64,000 bases of DNA from positions 36,012,281 to 36,076,280 of the forward strand of contig OX463855.1 in NCBI GenBank assembly GCA_949825065.1. The letters are read 5' to 3'. The DNA comes from Odontocerum albicorne (Eukaryota; Arthropoda; Insecta; Trichoptera; Odontoceridae). Position 1 is the first letter of the stretch, and every line of letters begins with the position of its first letter. The notes below the pieces were generated by a model. That model made no database searches and had not been told where the DNA came from. It saw only the letters and a program-made list of their open reading frames with translations. Both the position numbers and the translations under genes were made by a program. Positions 43,916 to 54,747 of this stretch are shown here, piece by piece.

Positions 43916-44223
43916 CTCGTAGTGCGTTAGCGCGCAACCGTGCATCTCAAAGTGATAACAATTTGAGAAGAACTGGTCTGGAAACTTCAGCCTTGTTATG
44001 TCACAGACTTGTATGATTTTGACACAAGTGTTTACATAAGATAAAAAAATAGATCGGACTTAATTTTAATTGTTCTCATTGTCATATTTCTGTGCAGATT
44101 ATTTAGATAAGGCCAAATAATTATTACATTTTATATAACCGACTGTTAGTCATATGAGTCTATAAGCAACTGTGTTACATGATCAAATTATCTGATTCTC
44201 GTCGATAAACATCGAAGGTTTGG

Positions 44224-44266
44224 TATAAATACATGATGTCGTATCTAGAGTGACTACATTCAGTCG
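44224..44266 (+). promoter_or_regulatory. Core promoter of lipocalin gene 2
   Basis: TATAAATA at 44224-44231 and an initiator TCAGTC with its A at 44262. Start codon at 44326, so the 5' UTR is about 64 nt, as in gene 1. Spacing from TATA (38 bp) is slightly long. Confidence 0.6.
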
Positions 44267-44325
44267 ATTATTATAGAATAACAGTTTTGTTATAATATTT
44301 AAGATTTTTATTCTACCAGAATAAA

Positions 44326-44436
44326 ATGAAGTATCTCATTATTTTGTTCGCAATCTTTGCTGTTGTATCAGCACAAATTGTGTCCGATGGACAATGTAAC
44401 AATGTAAAAGTTGTCGACAACTTCAATATTCCAGAG
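44326..44436 (+). CDS. Lipocalin 2 exon 1 (signal peptide)
   Basis: 37 codons, ends DNFNIPE at GAG|GTAAAT, phase 0. Confidence 0.88.
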
Positions 44437-47400
44437 GTAAATAAAAATTATATATTATTTTATTAAAATGTATCGAATAATAAAAAATGTAACAAGAGTA
44501 ATTAATACTCACATTAGAATTTTGAGTGCGAATTGATATAATTAGAACTTGTCAAAAAATTATAAACATTTACGTGAATCATATACACAAAAATATCGAA
44601 AAGCAGTATGCACTTGCATACCAACGACCACACATAAAAAACAAACCTGAGACAGGTCAAGGCTCAGGTAATCAAAGACCCTTACATACAAAAGGAAACA
44701 AAAATAACAGCAAAAATGCGTATATGTGCATTCAATCCAAATATCAGAATTAATTGTCCTAAACTCTTTAAACATTTAGAACTACAGAAGTTCTTGCATA
44801 TTCTTATAATGCCTGATTTCTTTCAAATTGTTATTGGTACAAATCATTCTCTTTGTAGGATAGAACGCCTTATTATCTAATAATCATATCGCTGAGATGA
44901 ATGTGAGAATCTGTTATTATACCAAAGAAAATGTAGCATGGTCCCTGTGACAGTTCGAAAATTTGCCTCAATACAAACAACCTTGTAACGACCTTCAGTA
45001 ATATTAATTATTTTATCAACTTTAATATAAGCCTCGATTCTAATAAATAGCAAGTTATTTAGGTAAATATATTGCATAAAACTAACAATAATGACAAATT
45101 AATACATCTTGTTACAAATTAGCAAAAATACGCCAGTTTGTAAAAATCAAATAATATTTGGCGACGTTGGTCAAAAGTCACTACGTTAGTCTGCATTGGC
45201 TTAGGAAACAAACAAACATAAACAATTATTGGATTTTCGATTTTTTTATACATAATATTAAATGTTCGTAATTAGCAGGGCTGTGGAGTCGGGTGAAAAT
45301 TTACCGACTCCGACTCCGACTCCGGCTCCGGCTTTATTTTATACTCCGACTCCGACTCCGGCTCCAACTCTTGACTCTGACTTCAATTTTTATTTTATTT
45401 TATAATTTACTGCGTCTACCTAATGTATTTATATTGACTTATTAATAATGGATACAGGTATAAACAAAAAATTAATTATATTCGTACACAAATGAAACAA
45501 TTTAATAAAAAAATATATAAACAATACGCATTAAGCAATATCTTCACACAAAAATAATATTAAAAATATATATTAATATTTAAAAAAAGAATTAAATAAA
45601 ACTTTTAAAATAATTAGAAAAACAACACAGGTAATATTTAAAAAAAATAAGAAAACACTTTAAAATAAAAAGGTTGCTTCATTTGTTTTCATACGTTAAC
45701 TAAATCTTATTTATATTGTTTATTATTTTTTTTATTCAATATTGAAAAGAACACAAGATTTTTTAAAGTAAATATACTTTATATAAATCTTATTTCCTAT
45801 TCGTGGTCTAAATGGAATTAGATATCAAAAAAAGAATTGCTTTTATTAAGTCAGAATTTATGGAAGCTCTTAAATCTGATTTAATAATTTTAAGCGCGGA
45901 AAATAACCGACACGTGTTCTTATTTTATTTATTTTCCTAGAAAATAAATAAAAACCCTAGGAATCTAAGTGCAGGAATTTACTATTTGTACGGCTGCAAT
46001 AAACTGAACGTAATCCCCTTTTGGGGGTTATTGGGATTATAAAAGTCTGCATAGTATCAGGCATGAAACGATGAGAGGTTAACTGGTTAACACATACCGT
46101 AACGTTATTCATTAAAGAAAATGTTAAAATAATTAAACGGAGTCGGAGTCGGTTGATTTTTTCCGACTCCGACTCCGCCTAAAATGTTCCGACTCCACGA
46201 CTCCGGCTCCGACTCCGACTCCGACTCCACAACCCTGGTAATAAGTATTAATTCATAGTGGATCTTGGCATATTTAAAGATAGATACAAATCATACAATA
46301 CATTAGAAAGTCAGTATAATGAAAATTAGGAATTAAAACGTCAGTTTAGAGAAAAACGATTTTACCTCATCCCTTTGAGACATGACATTTCAAACGTCAC
46401 AGGGACCATCCTACAATTTCTTGAGTATAGATGGCTTCAAGCTGATGACTTTTTATAGTGAACTCCATTGTACATACATACTATAACGCCATTTTCCTGT
46501 TGAGGTAGGCAGATAAGACAGAGCGCCCTACTTTCCTATATTGACACACATCCTTAGCCTCTTTTAAATCCATACAACTGCGATTTCCCTGATTATCTAC
46601 GTTTCCTTCTTTCAAAATATAATCAACTTAATCCAACCATACTTTCCTTGGTCTTCCTGTCACACGCCTTCCACTCCCATCTGCACTTTATATAGTTTTT
46701 TAATCTTTCCACTGTGTTAATCAAATTTTGATTAATCTATTTTTTTTATCTCAGTATGGAGGTTTGTGGTACGAAATATACCGTTATGACCATGTGAACC
46801 AACCCAACGGTTCCTGTGTGACAGCCCAGTACACCCTTAACGAGTTTGGCAACGTGACTGTCCTCAACTCCATGGTTGTCAGTGGACAGCCCTTCAGCAT
46901 CCAGGGAACCGCTGCACCAGCTCCCAATTCCAACGGAACTGCTAAACTTCTGGTCAACTTCCCAACTGCTGGTGAGTCTTCTCTAAAATTTTCTAATATA
47001 CCTTTATGTAAATAGTATAAACGGATTAAATGATTTAGGAACACTTGAAAAATATGGCTGTCATGCATCATCACAGGTTAGTTTCTATTATATTCTGAAG
47101 GGTTTGTTGTCAAATGACAATCTTTTCCTACCAACTAGAAGGTTGTTAACCTTTTCCTTCCTGTGCTAAAAAAATCCGTGCGTTCCGGTGTTGTATATTC
47201 AATACACATGTAACATAAAAATGAGTGATTTAAAATCGGAAAAATAAGAACTATTCAGTCATTCGCATAAATTAATTAAATTTGAAGTCAAAAGTGATAA
47301 TAATTGAAATTTAATTGCTGAAAACATGAAAAAAACATCAGCTGACGTTCACAAAACGGACGAAGAGACCACCTCAAATGGATGCCCGAGAGCTACTGAA

Positions 47401-50400
47401 GCGATAGAAGCGAGCGAACTGAGATTTTATTTCTTGCGTTCCAATATACCGAAGTAGAGTGAGAGTGAGACGTGAACAACGTCGCTTCCTCACCCATAGC
47501 GTTTTTTTAGAATTAATATACCTACGTCACACATTGGCACACGTTTGATTGTATTGGTGAATTTATTCCCGGTTTTCAAAAAACATTATATATCTGATGT
47601 GGCCGATAAGTGCTAATTATTGTTAATATTATTTTTTATTCAATGCGTAAATGTATAAACGGAGGAATACCTAAAATCTGAACCCAGTAATTATTATATT
47701 TATAGAGATATTAAAGTTTTTAGAAGCAATGTGTACTAGTTACACATCACAGGGAAGGAAGGGTTAAAAACTAGACTGAAACGCTTTTGTTTCAATGTGT
47801 CAGAACGGAAACCATGCCCGAACTGCCGGACAAAAAGATAAGTGTCTGACCGACTAGGCTAGTGGAAATATTCCAGCTCTTGATATTTTGTCCTCACTGA
47901 GATACAGGCAAAAACCTTGTTTACTGGGGACACGACAAATGAATGACAACAAACCCAGATCTTTACAAATTGTGTGTCCACAATAAATTACCTGTTTTTT
48001 TTATGTAGTTTGTCTTTTTTTTTAAATTATGTATTCATATAGTTACTTGTTATGTAAATATATAAATATGATCAGTGGCGTAACTTTGCTAATGCAGTCA
48101 ATGTGATGCATTAGGGCTCATGTTAAATAGGGGCACAAGTCTGCGCTTTACAAATTTTTTGCTATGATAACTTTTCCAAGCCCCTTTAAGTACTTTAATC
48201 TTTTAAATCTATCATAATAAGATATGCAATAACTTAATTAAAAAAATAAGTTTTCAATTGCATAATGAAAAAACGTACAATATTACCAATGTACTTGTTA
48301 ACAACAGTATCCAATCAATGTGTTGGGTGAGGGACAAGATTATCGCTGCAAAGCTAAGCAAGGCTTTTTTTTAGTAGTGAACAGGGCCTTATTAATTATA
48401 ATATAAGTCTAAATAGGCTATAGCTCAGGGTCCCCAAATCGTAACCCCGAGGCCCAACATATAAATTGAAAATCCTTGAAAAAAGTGTACAGTGCACAGT
48501 GTAAGTACTTTGAGGTGGAAGGCATTTGGGGGGTACAAAAGCTCGACAAGTACTCTCAATAAAAAATAATATTATTCAAATCAATTGCAAAAAAATATGG
48601 CATCAAATAAATATTAATAATGCGGAAATATATGAGAAGTTCTGTTTTTTCTGCAACGCGTGGAATATCACGCGTTCAGACGTTATGTCACGTAAAAACC
48701 AGTCTCATAATTTCAACGATTCGAACAGGGGACATCCAGTATGCACGCATCTGTTATGTTATATCGTAGTATTAGGTGTTAACATAAGTTGTGTCCGTTT
48801 TTTTACAAATTTAAAAATGAGCACCAAAAGTAAAACAAAATGGTAAAGGTTATACGTCATTCGAAAGAAAATTTTCTGCTCTACAAGATATTGTGTTTGC
48901 TTTTACGTTACATATATTATTTTATTTGATTACAAGCCTTCAAAATGGAATGTCAAGTAGACGAAAGTGAGCATTTTCGACACCTCCTTTTGTTCGTGTT
49001 CAATCGAGGGAATAAAGCTACCAAAGCTGTTCGCGATATTTGCGAAGTGTACGGCGAAGATGCTATGAATGAAAGGACAGCTCGTCGATGGTTTTTGCGT
49101 TTAAAGACGCAAATTTCGACCTGAAAGACATTGAGCGTTCCGGACGACCAGTGGACTTCGATGAGGACCGCTTAAACCATATTATTCATGAAGATCCCCT
49201 GCAAACATTTTTTATCGCCTTTTTTTTTCATCACCATTTTCAAACCATTTTAAATCACCAGTAATGATGCGGTAAATGAACCTTTGCTTGTGTCCATGCG
49301 TAGCTCGATGACGCGCGATCAAACCAGTAGAAATTGTCGAACGTTGATTTTTGTTGTTTTCACTCAAAACATGTGGAACCCAAGCGTCGAACTTCTGGAC
49401 TTTTCCCATTGATTTAAGATGGCGGTATACAGTCATGTGACTAAAATTCACCTGTTCAGCCAATTCTACGATGGTTTGAAGAGGATCTTCATGAATAATA
49501 TGGTTTAAGCGGTCCTCATCGAAGTCCACTGGATGGGTCGAAAATGCTCACTTTAGTCTACTTGACATTTCATTTTGAAGGCTTGTAATCAAATCAAATA
49601 ATATTTGTAACGTAAAAACAAACACAATACCTTGTAGAGCAAACAATTTTCGGTCGAATGACGTATAACTTTTACCATTTTGTTTTACTTTTAGTGATCA
49701 TTTTTAGATTGAAAAAAAAATGGACACAACTTATGTTAACACGCAATATTAAATATGCTTATATCTTATATATCTGTGGTGGCCAAACTTTTAATCACTA
49801 CGGGCGACCTGCTTTTTAAATTATTGGCGGCGGTCTACTAACATCGTATGTGTTAAGTGATCTTAAGAACAGTAGTAATTTAAAGCCAAAAATAAGTTTA
49901 AATTTAAACTATTTGTAACGATGTTCGTTATCAATGTAGCGTGTGTCCTATTAGGACGTGCTGATGATTTTGATATCGACATCGTTATCTTCGTTTTAGT
50001 TGATTCTGCATTACTTCTCGCACAGAGTCATCAATATAGCGGATTGCTTATCTTTATAAGTCATGATGATCTTGATTTTGTAGTCAATGAATATTTACTC
50101 AGGAATGCGGATATAAATCGATAAGTGGACAGCAGGTAAATAAATAACAAGTCTTGACAGTTGACTGAATGACAATACTAATATGTTTATTTCTCGGAGC
50201 GCAGGTGTTTTATACAAATGAGTGAACCAGTTCGCGCTACATGCTCCGTCTCGCTCTGGCACGTAAATTGGCGGTAGCTTATTTATTTGTATTTGGAGAT
50301 GGCTAGACAAATCGCGGGTACTACAAAAATAGTAAACATTGTCGCCGTTCTTGACGTGTAGCAATCTATGAATATTTCATCGGTCATTGACCCTGTATGT

Positions 50401-53400
50401 TTATTATTAACAATAATTAATTTAATTTATTTGTGTTTTAACAATTCACTTATTATTTTGACAATTATTTATTTACTAGGTAGGTATCCTACATATTTAT
50501 AGATAATATCAATACCCGTACCCGTACCTATTCAATATCAAGTTATTTTAATAACATAAATTAATGATTACTTCACACAAACATAAAAATAGTTTATAAA
50601 TAAAACAATATGTTCTTTTATTTTCTTTTTATTAATGCAAACAATGTGCTTGTAAATATGAACTATTAGAGTTTATGTCGTATCAGAGGACGCGCTGGAA
50701 ACATGACATTGCATATTTTCGGCAAGCTTGTCATATTGTGGTTCATACGTACTTACACATATTCGTAAACACTAGTTGCAGCCCGTGAAATATTCACGGA
50801 AGTAAAACAAATTCTACATTTTTGAAATACCGAATGGAGCAAGATCAGCTTAAAGTTTTTTGGGTTCATTAATGTTTAAAGTTTAAAATAAAAAGGGTAC
50901 ATCTTGATTGATGAATTATTTAATTCTCAAAAATCTCTTTATACACGATGTTTTGTGTATAAACATTACTGTTGTTCAATTTAAATCGTAGATAAAGTTT
51001 TCCTTGAAGACTTGTTTCAGATGTTTGTTTTGTAACGTTTTCGCGTTTCCGACATCGTGAAAAAGCCAAATATAATTATATGCATTAAAAAAAAGAGCGT
51101 AAGATAAATAAACACAAGTAATTATAAGGTTCAATATAATAGGAAATAAATGAATTATTTAATGAATTATAATTCAAAATAAATTGGCATCGTCCCTTTT
51201 TACACCGGTTCGTTCAGTATAATTTCAATCTGTTTCGAAGAAGTAAACACAAGTAATTATAAGGTTCAATATAATAGGAAATAAATGAATTATTTAATGA
51301 ATTACAATTCAAAATAAATTGGCATCGTCCCCTTTTACACCGGTTCGTTCAGTATAATTTCAATCTGTTTCGAAGTATTCCTCTTTCGCTCTCTTGTATT
51401 CAAAATTCAATTCTCGTATTCTTTCTTTGGCGACAACCGTACGGGTTTTGGCATATTTATATTATGATGCTGCCAAATGGTCATCTGTTAAACGGGAGCG
51501 ATGTTTTGTTTTGATTGCATTCATGGTAGAAAATATTGTTTCGCAGAGGTAAGTAGAACCGAAAAAAGTTGTTAAATATGCCTCACATCTCTACATGAAT
51601 ATTTTTCTTCAAAAAGTAAATTACATAATATATACAATACAATACATATATAAGGGCTCTATTTTCCATTTTGCATTGAGGTCCACTTTTTTGAGTTACG
51701 TCATAGAATAGCGTCAATTATAATTTGGTTTTTTATTTGCAGATAACAAATTTAGCGATTACTGGGTTTTGAGTACTGATTATACAAACTATTCCTTGGT
51801 GTACGCCTGCACAAACATCACAGTTTCCACCAAGAGAGGTAAGTTATCATTTATGTATTTTCACAAAAATGAATGCTGAGAAAATGGCAAAGGCTAGACT
51901 CTCGAGGTAATCTGTATTAAGCAAGACATTGATACGAGTAACTATCAAACGTTTAAATTAATTGGTAACCGAATAATTCTTGGTAGCTGCCACTTTTCCT
52001 TTCATTAAATTAAATTAATTGATTTTTTGTATAATTGTTTTATTTTTTCAATAAATGTGGGTTTGTTTCCCTAGCTAAGTTACTATTGAGGAGAGTTTGT
52101 TTTCTAAATGTGGATTTGTTTCCCGAGCTAAGTTACTATTGACGAGAGTTTGTTTTCTAAATGTGGGTTTGTTTCCCGAGCTAAGTTATAATTGAGGAGA
52201 GTTTGTTCTCTAAATATGGGTTTGTTTCCCGAACTAAGTTACTATTGACGAGAGTTTGTTTTCTAAATGTGGGTTTGTTTCCCGAGCTAAGTTACTATTG
52301 ACGAGAGTTTGTTTTCTAAATGTGGGTTTGTTTCCCGAACTAAGTTACTATTGACGAGAGTTTGTTTTCTAAATGTGGGTTTGTTTCCCGAGCTAAGTTA
52401 CTATTGACGAGAGTTTGTTCTCTAAATGTGGGTTTGTTTCCCGAACTAAGTTACTATTGGCGAGAGTTTGTTTTCTAAATGTGGGTTTGTTTCCCGAGCT
52501 AAGTTACTATTGAGGAGAGTTTGTTCTCTAAATGTGGGTTTGTTTCCCGAACTAAGTTACTATTGACGAGAGTTTGTTCTCTAAATGTGGGTTTGTTTCC
52601 CGAGCTAAGTTACTATTGGGGAATTTGTTTTCTAAATGTGGGTTTGTTTCCCGAGCTAAGTTACTATTGAGGAGAGTTTGTTTTCTAAATGTGGGTTTGT
52701 TTCCCGAACTAAGTTACTATTGACGAGAGTTTGTTCTCTAAATGTGGGTTTGTTTCCCGAGCTTAGTCACTATTGAGGAGAGTTTGTTCTCTAAATATGG
52801 GTTTGTTTCCCGAGCTAAGTTACTATTGAGGAATTTGTTCTAAAAAAAGTGGGTTTGTTTCCCGAGCTAAGTTACTATTGAAGAGAGTTTGTTCTCTAAA
52901 TAGAGCTAAATACACTGTCCTTTTATTATAATTGTGTGAATGTGGTAAGAAATTTGTGACAACTAAGAACAGTGCCGTAACAAACTTTTTATGAGGAGAG
53001 TGCATGGTTCTATTTTTGAGTCCCTTATTTTTTTCTGAGAAAAACAATAGTTAAAAAAATACAATAAAACAATTATATATGAATGTTTTTTCGTGAAAGA
53101 AAGTATGGTTGGATAAAGTTTATGATATTTTATGATAATAAAATTAAATGTAAAAGTCATAGACATTGTAGAAGTTGTATGAATGTAGAAGACCTATGAA
53201 TGTGGAAAATCGGACTCTCCCTTCTCTGCCTACGTCGACAGGGATACGCAGTGATGGTATGTACGAGTATGTATTCCAGTTGGGTGTTTACTTAAGGCTT
53301 CTTTAATACATTTCTGGTTAGTTGGATGATATTGCCACATGCGAATACGCCTGCTAGGATGTACTCGATACGACGAAAGTGTTGTTTTGTATCGAAAATT

Positions 53401-54356
53401 ATTGACTAAGTTTGTATGTGCAAAAATACAAGTATAAATGGATATGTAAATTACTTCTTGGAGTTTTTTGTTCTATACAAAGCTATGATGTATGCCAGGA
53501 GTGGGTATATTTGAGGTTAACGAGAGACACATTCTGGATTTTCATATATATAAAGAGCCACACCATAGTCACGTTCTCACGTAGTATTAAATACACTCAT
53601 TCTAATTTATTACATATTCTACACAATTCTTAATTGCTATATAAAGTATAAAAAATACAGATATAAGAAAATATAAAAATAGCGCAGAATACGGTTTGCG
53701 TGGTTTGCGCACATAAAGAGGCAGGAGATGCGCGCGCACCCTACACATTGAAATCACAGCACACACGTATACACCAATAATGCGTCTTTGACAGTTGCAT
53801 TCATTCATGCGCATGTTGTCACTTACAATATTTAGAAAGGAAAATCGAGAAAATACAAGTAACATACTCGTATAATTGGGAAAGAAAGTATCTTTATTTT
53901 TGTGAGAGACATTGGGAGCCGCACTTAACCCAACGAAGAGCCGCATTTGCCCACGTGATTGATTTTTAAAGCTAATTACAAAAATGTAAAATGATTTTTA
54001 TAGCTAATTACAAAAAATAGCCTAGCAGATTTTGCATAATTTTAATTTAAAACATACATTTTTTACTGTACACTTAGAGTCCAACAACGTGGCTGGCGGG
54101 ATTTTTTAGCACAGTAAGGGAAGTGTTAAAATCAATTTATTTTATGTATGTGTACTATAATCTTCATGGCAGGTCGTTTTATATAATTTCTTTTACAGTA
54201 TCGAGTTGGATTCTTAGCAGAGCTAAGACCTTGAGTCCTCAGTCAGTCGTCGCCATGAATCCTGCTTTGGAAGCCGCCGATGGTCTAGAATGGGACAGCT
54301 ACATGCAGACTGCCCAGACCGAGACTGCTTGCAAAATCAACTTCCTCCGATATTAA
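44326..54356 (+). CDS. Secreted lipocalin (Lazarillo/bilin-binding-like), gene 2
   Basis: Four coding exons (44326-44436, 46755-46971, 51743-51838, 54199-54356), GT-AG borders, intron phases 0, 1, 1, total 193 aa. Signal peptide MKYLIILFAIFAVVSA; GGLWYEIYR near residues 39-47 is the GxW motif; DYWVLSTDYTNYSLVYAC is the second conserved region; SSWILSR the third. Four cysteines (DGQCNN, GSCVTA, YACTN, TACKI) match gene 1. Five sequons (NGS, NVT, NGT, NYS, NIT). The C-terminus (AQTETACKINFLRY) is like insect bilin-binding proteins and lacks the hydrophobic GPI tail of gene 1. A small hydrophobic ligand carrier outside the cell is the likely role; ligand unknown. Same exon plan, 5' UTR length and orientation as gene 1 show tandem duplication. 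Both have transposon-filled introns. Confidence 0.9.
44918..46429. mobile_element. MITE family C, copy 2, split by a hAT
   Basis: Left part 44918-45275 and right part 46238-46429 align with 9682-10259 (GTAGCATGGTCCCTGTGACA ... GTCACAGGGACCATCCTAC). The hAT sits between them. In intron 1 of lipocalin 2. Confidence 0.85.
45276..46237. mobile_element. hAT element (CAGGGCTGTGGAGTCGG ends), copy 2
   Basis: Same family as 16620-17623, with target repeats GTAATTAG (45268-45275) and GTAATAAG (46238-46245), 7 of 8 matching. CGACTC-rich subterminal zones. One copy of the MELDxKKRIAFIKS segment, so it lacks the internal duplication of copy 1. Confidence 0.9.
46475..46700 (-). mobile_element. LINE 3'-end fragment
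   Basis: Third clear copy of the LINE C-terminus (GGAAGGCGTGTGACAGGAAG; CCTACCTCAACAGGAAAATG), ending about 55 bp before lipocalin 2 exon 2. Confidence 0.7.
46755..46971 (+). CDS. Lipocalin 2 exon 2 (GxW motif)
   Basis: Acceptor TTTTTTTATCTCAG; begins YGGLWYEIYRYDHVNQPNGS; ends LLVNFPTA plus one base at TG|GTGAGT. Its GC content (about 54%) stands out from the flanks. Confidence 0.92.
47146..47767. mobile_element. piggyBac-like element, copy 3 (longer, diverged)
   Basis: TTAA borders; ends TTAACCTTTTCCTTCCTGTG and, in reverse, TTAACCCTTCCTTCCCTGTG, followed by a CTAAAAAAATCCG block as in copies 1 and 2. 622 bp with no transposase frame. Confidence 0.8.
47768..47870 (-). mobile_element. SINE family 1 fragment
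   Basis: Minus strand: CACTAGCCTAGTCGGTCAGA then CACTTATCTTTTTGTCCGG (head), ending with AAAAGCGTTTCAGTCTAG. Abuts the piggyBac-like element. Confidence 0.55.
47885..48060 (+). mobile_element. LINE 3' tail fragment
   Basis: CCTCACTGAGATACAGGCAA, TTTACTGGGGACACGACAAA, ACAACAAACCCAGATC; the reverse copy is at 41215-41385. Confidence 0.7.
48061..48765. other. Intron DNA with single hAT-like termini
   Basis: CAGTGGCGTAACTTTGC (48066) and CAGGGTCCCCAAATCG (48427) look like hAT left ends, but no matching right ends or 8-bp repeats were found. Confidence 0.35.
48772..49746. mobile_element. Fold-back mariner made of two opposed 5' halves
   Basis: Left arm (plus) and right arm (minus) both begin with GTGTTAACATAAGTTGTGTC and then the mariner N-terminus. 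Left arm: MECQVDESEHFRHLLLFVFN, NKATKAVRDICEVYGEDAMN, ERTARRWF, frameshift, then DEDRLNHIIHEDPLQT. Right arm: MKCQVD, stop, SEHFRP, a roughly 140-bp deletion, then VDFDEDRLNHIIHEDPLQTI, VYRHLKSMGKVQKFDAWVPH, RHRATHGHKQRFIYRIITGD (first catalytic Asp). They meet near 49209. Neither arm keeps the rest of the catalytic core. In intron 2 of lipocalin 2. Confidence 0.87.
50035..50493 (-). mobile_element. LTR of an LTR retrotransposon, copy 1
   Basis: Minus strand starts TGTAGGATACCTACCTAG and ends about GATAAGCAATCCGCTATA. It includes ACATACAGGGTCAATGACCG, a TATA-like GTATAAAACACC, AATAAACATATTAG, and ATCCGCATTCCTGAG, in the order promoter, poly(A) signal, downstream end. It matches the solo LTR at 54891-55311. 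About 250 bp to the left (49790-50034) may be leader DNA of the same element. Confidence 0.72.
50770..51575 (-). pseudogene. hAT transposase C-terminus plus 3' region
   Basis: Minus strand 51575-51470 reads FFGSTYLCETIFSTMNAIKT, then KHRSRLTDDHLAAS, the C-terminus of ZBED5/EPM2AIP1-type hAT transposases (FxSTYxCExxFSxMxxIKxKxRSRLTDxHL). The rest (51450-50770) is the inverse of 35350-36140, with two copies of the 130-bp unit. In intron 2 of lipocalin 2, about 170 bp before exon 3. Confidence 0.82.
51743..51838 (+). CDS. Lipocalin 2 exon 3
   Basis: Acceptor TTTTTATTTGCAG; codes DNKFSDYWVLSTDYTNYSLV then YACTNITVSTKR; donor GAG|GTAAGT, phase 1. Confidence 0.9.
52045..52910. repeat. 53-bp satellite, about 16 copies
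   Basis: Unit TGTGGGTTTGTTTCCCGAGC, TAAGTTACTATTGACGAGAG, TTTGTTTTCTAAA; variants GAGCTAAG/GAACTAAG and GACGAG/GAGGAG alternate irregularly. About 200 bp inside intron 3 of lipocalin 2. Confidence 0.95.
53165..53400 (+). mobile_element. LINE-end scrap followed by a SINE 1 tail
   Basis: 53165-53270 (AATGTAGAAGACCTATGAAT, CTGCCTACGTCGACAGGGAT) is the LINE C-terminus on plus; 53285-53400 (TTAAGGCTTCTTTAATACAT, GTTGGATGATATTGCCACAT) is the 3' half of SINE family 1. Confidence 0.6.
53401..54069. other. Intron 3 of lipocalin 2, unassigned DNA
   Basis: AT-rich, no repeat pair recognised; the open stretches here lack motifs. Confidence 0.3.
54070..54128. mobile_element. Solo end of a piggyBac-like MITE
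   Basis: GGCTGGCGGGATTTTTTAGC then ACAGTAAGGGAAGTGTTAA is the right terminus of the 31088/56678 family, ending in TTAA. The left half is missing. It lies 70 bp upstream of lipocalin 2 exon 4. Confidence 0.75.
54199..54356 (+). CDS. Lipocalin 2 exon 4
   Basis: Acceptor TTTCTTTTACAG; codes VSSWILSRAKTLSPQSVVAM to ETACKINFLRY, stop TAA at 54354-54356. Confidence 0.9.
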
Positions 54357-54630
54357 CTTGGAGACTTTCCATTCTTGCTTCATAAGTAGTATTCTTCATC
54401 TGTCATTTGTGAACATAGTTCCTAGATACTCGTAAGGGGCGACTATTCTCCGATCAAGTTACTTATTTCATATAAGCCGAATAGTTATGAAAACCTTTAT
54501 ATTGACTTCTGAGATTATCAAAATTTTCTATAATTTTATCTGGTGATTGTCAACGTTTATCAGCTAAGAGATGATAATAAGTATTATTTAAGCTTACTTA
54601 CGAAATTATCGTTATGCACTGTGATTTAAT

Positions 54631-54668
54631 AATAAATGTATAAGTTTTGTTTACTATTTATTAATAAA
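54631..54668 (+). promoter_or_regulatory. Polyadenylation signals of lipocalin 2
   Basis: AATAAA at 54631-54636 and again at 54663-54668, about 275-310 bp after the stop codon. Confidence 0.5.
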
Positions 54669-54747
54669 TTTGTGTTGATTTCTCAATAAATTTGTATTGA
54701 TTTCTATTTAATAATAAATCTGTAATGATTTCACACTGATAATATTT

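Larger units (their letters stand above)
40795..43960 (-). mobile_element. SINE family 2 copy inflated into a satellite, with nested Tc1-like element
   Basis: Read on the minus strand: tRNA-like head at 43960-43910 (GAGATGCACGGTTGCGCGC, TAACGCACTACGAG), then more than twenty tandem copies of the SINE body (43915-42253), then a Tc1-like insertion (42250-41126), then one normal body and tail (41125-40795: GAATGGCACGTCAATTTTTT, CCGGTGTGCTTTGCTCG, and the 3' tail ending in ACGACGACGGGAC). So one SINE copy now spans 3.2 kb instead of about 0.4 kb. Confidence 0.8.
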
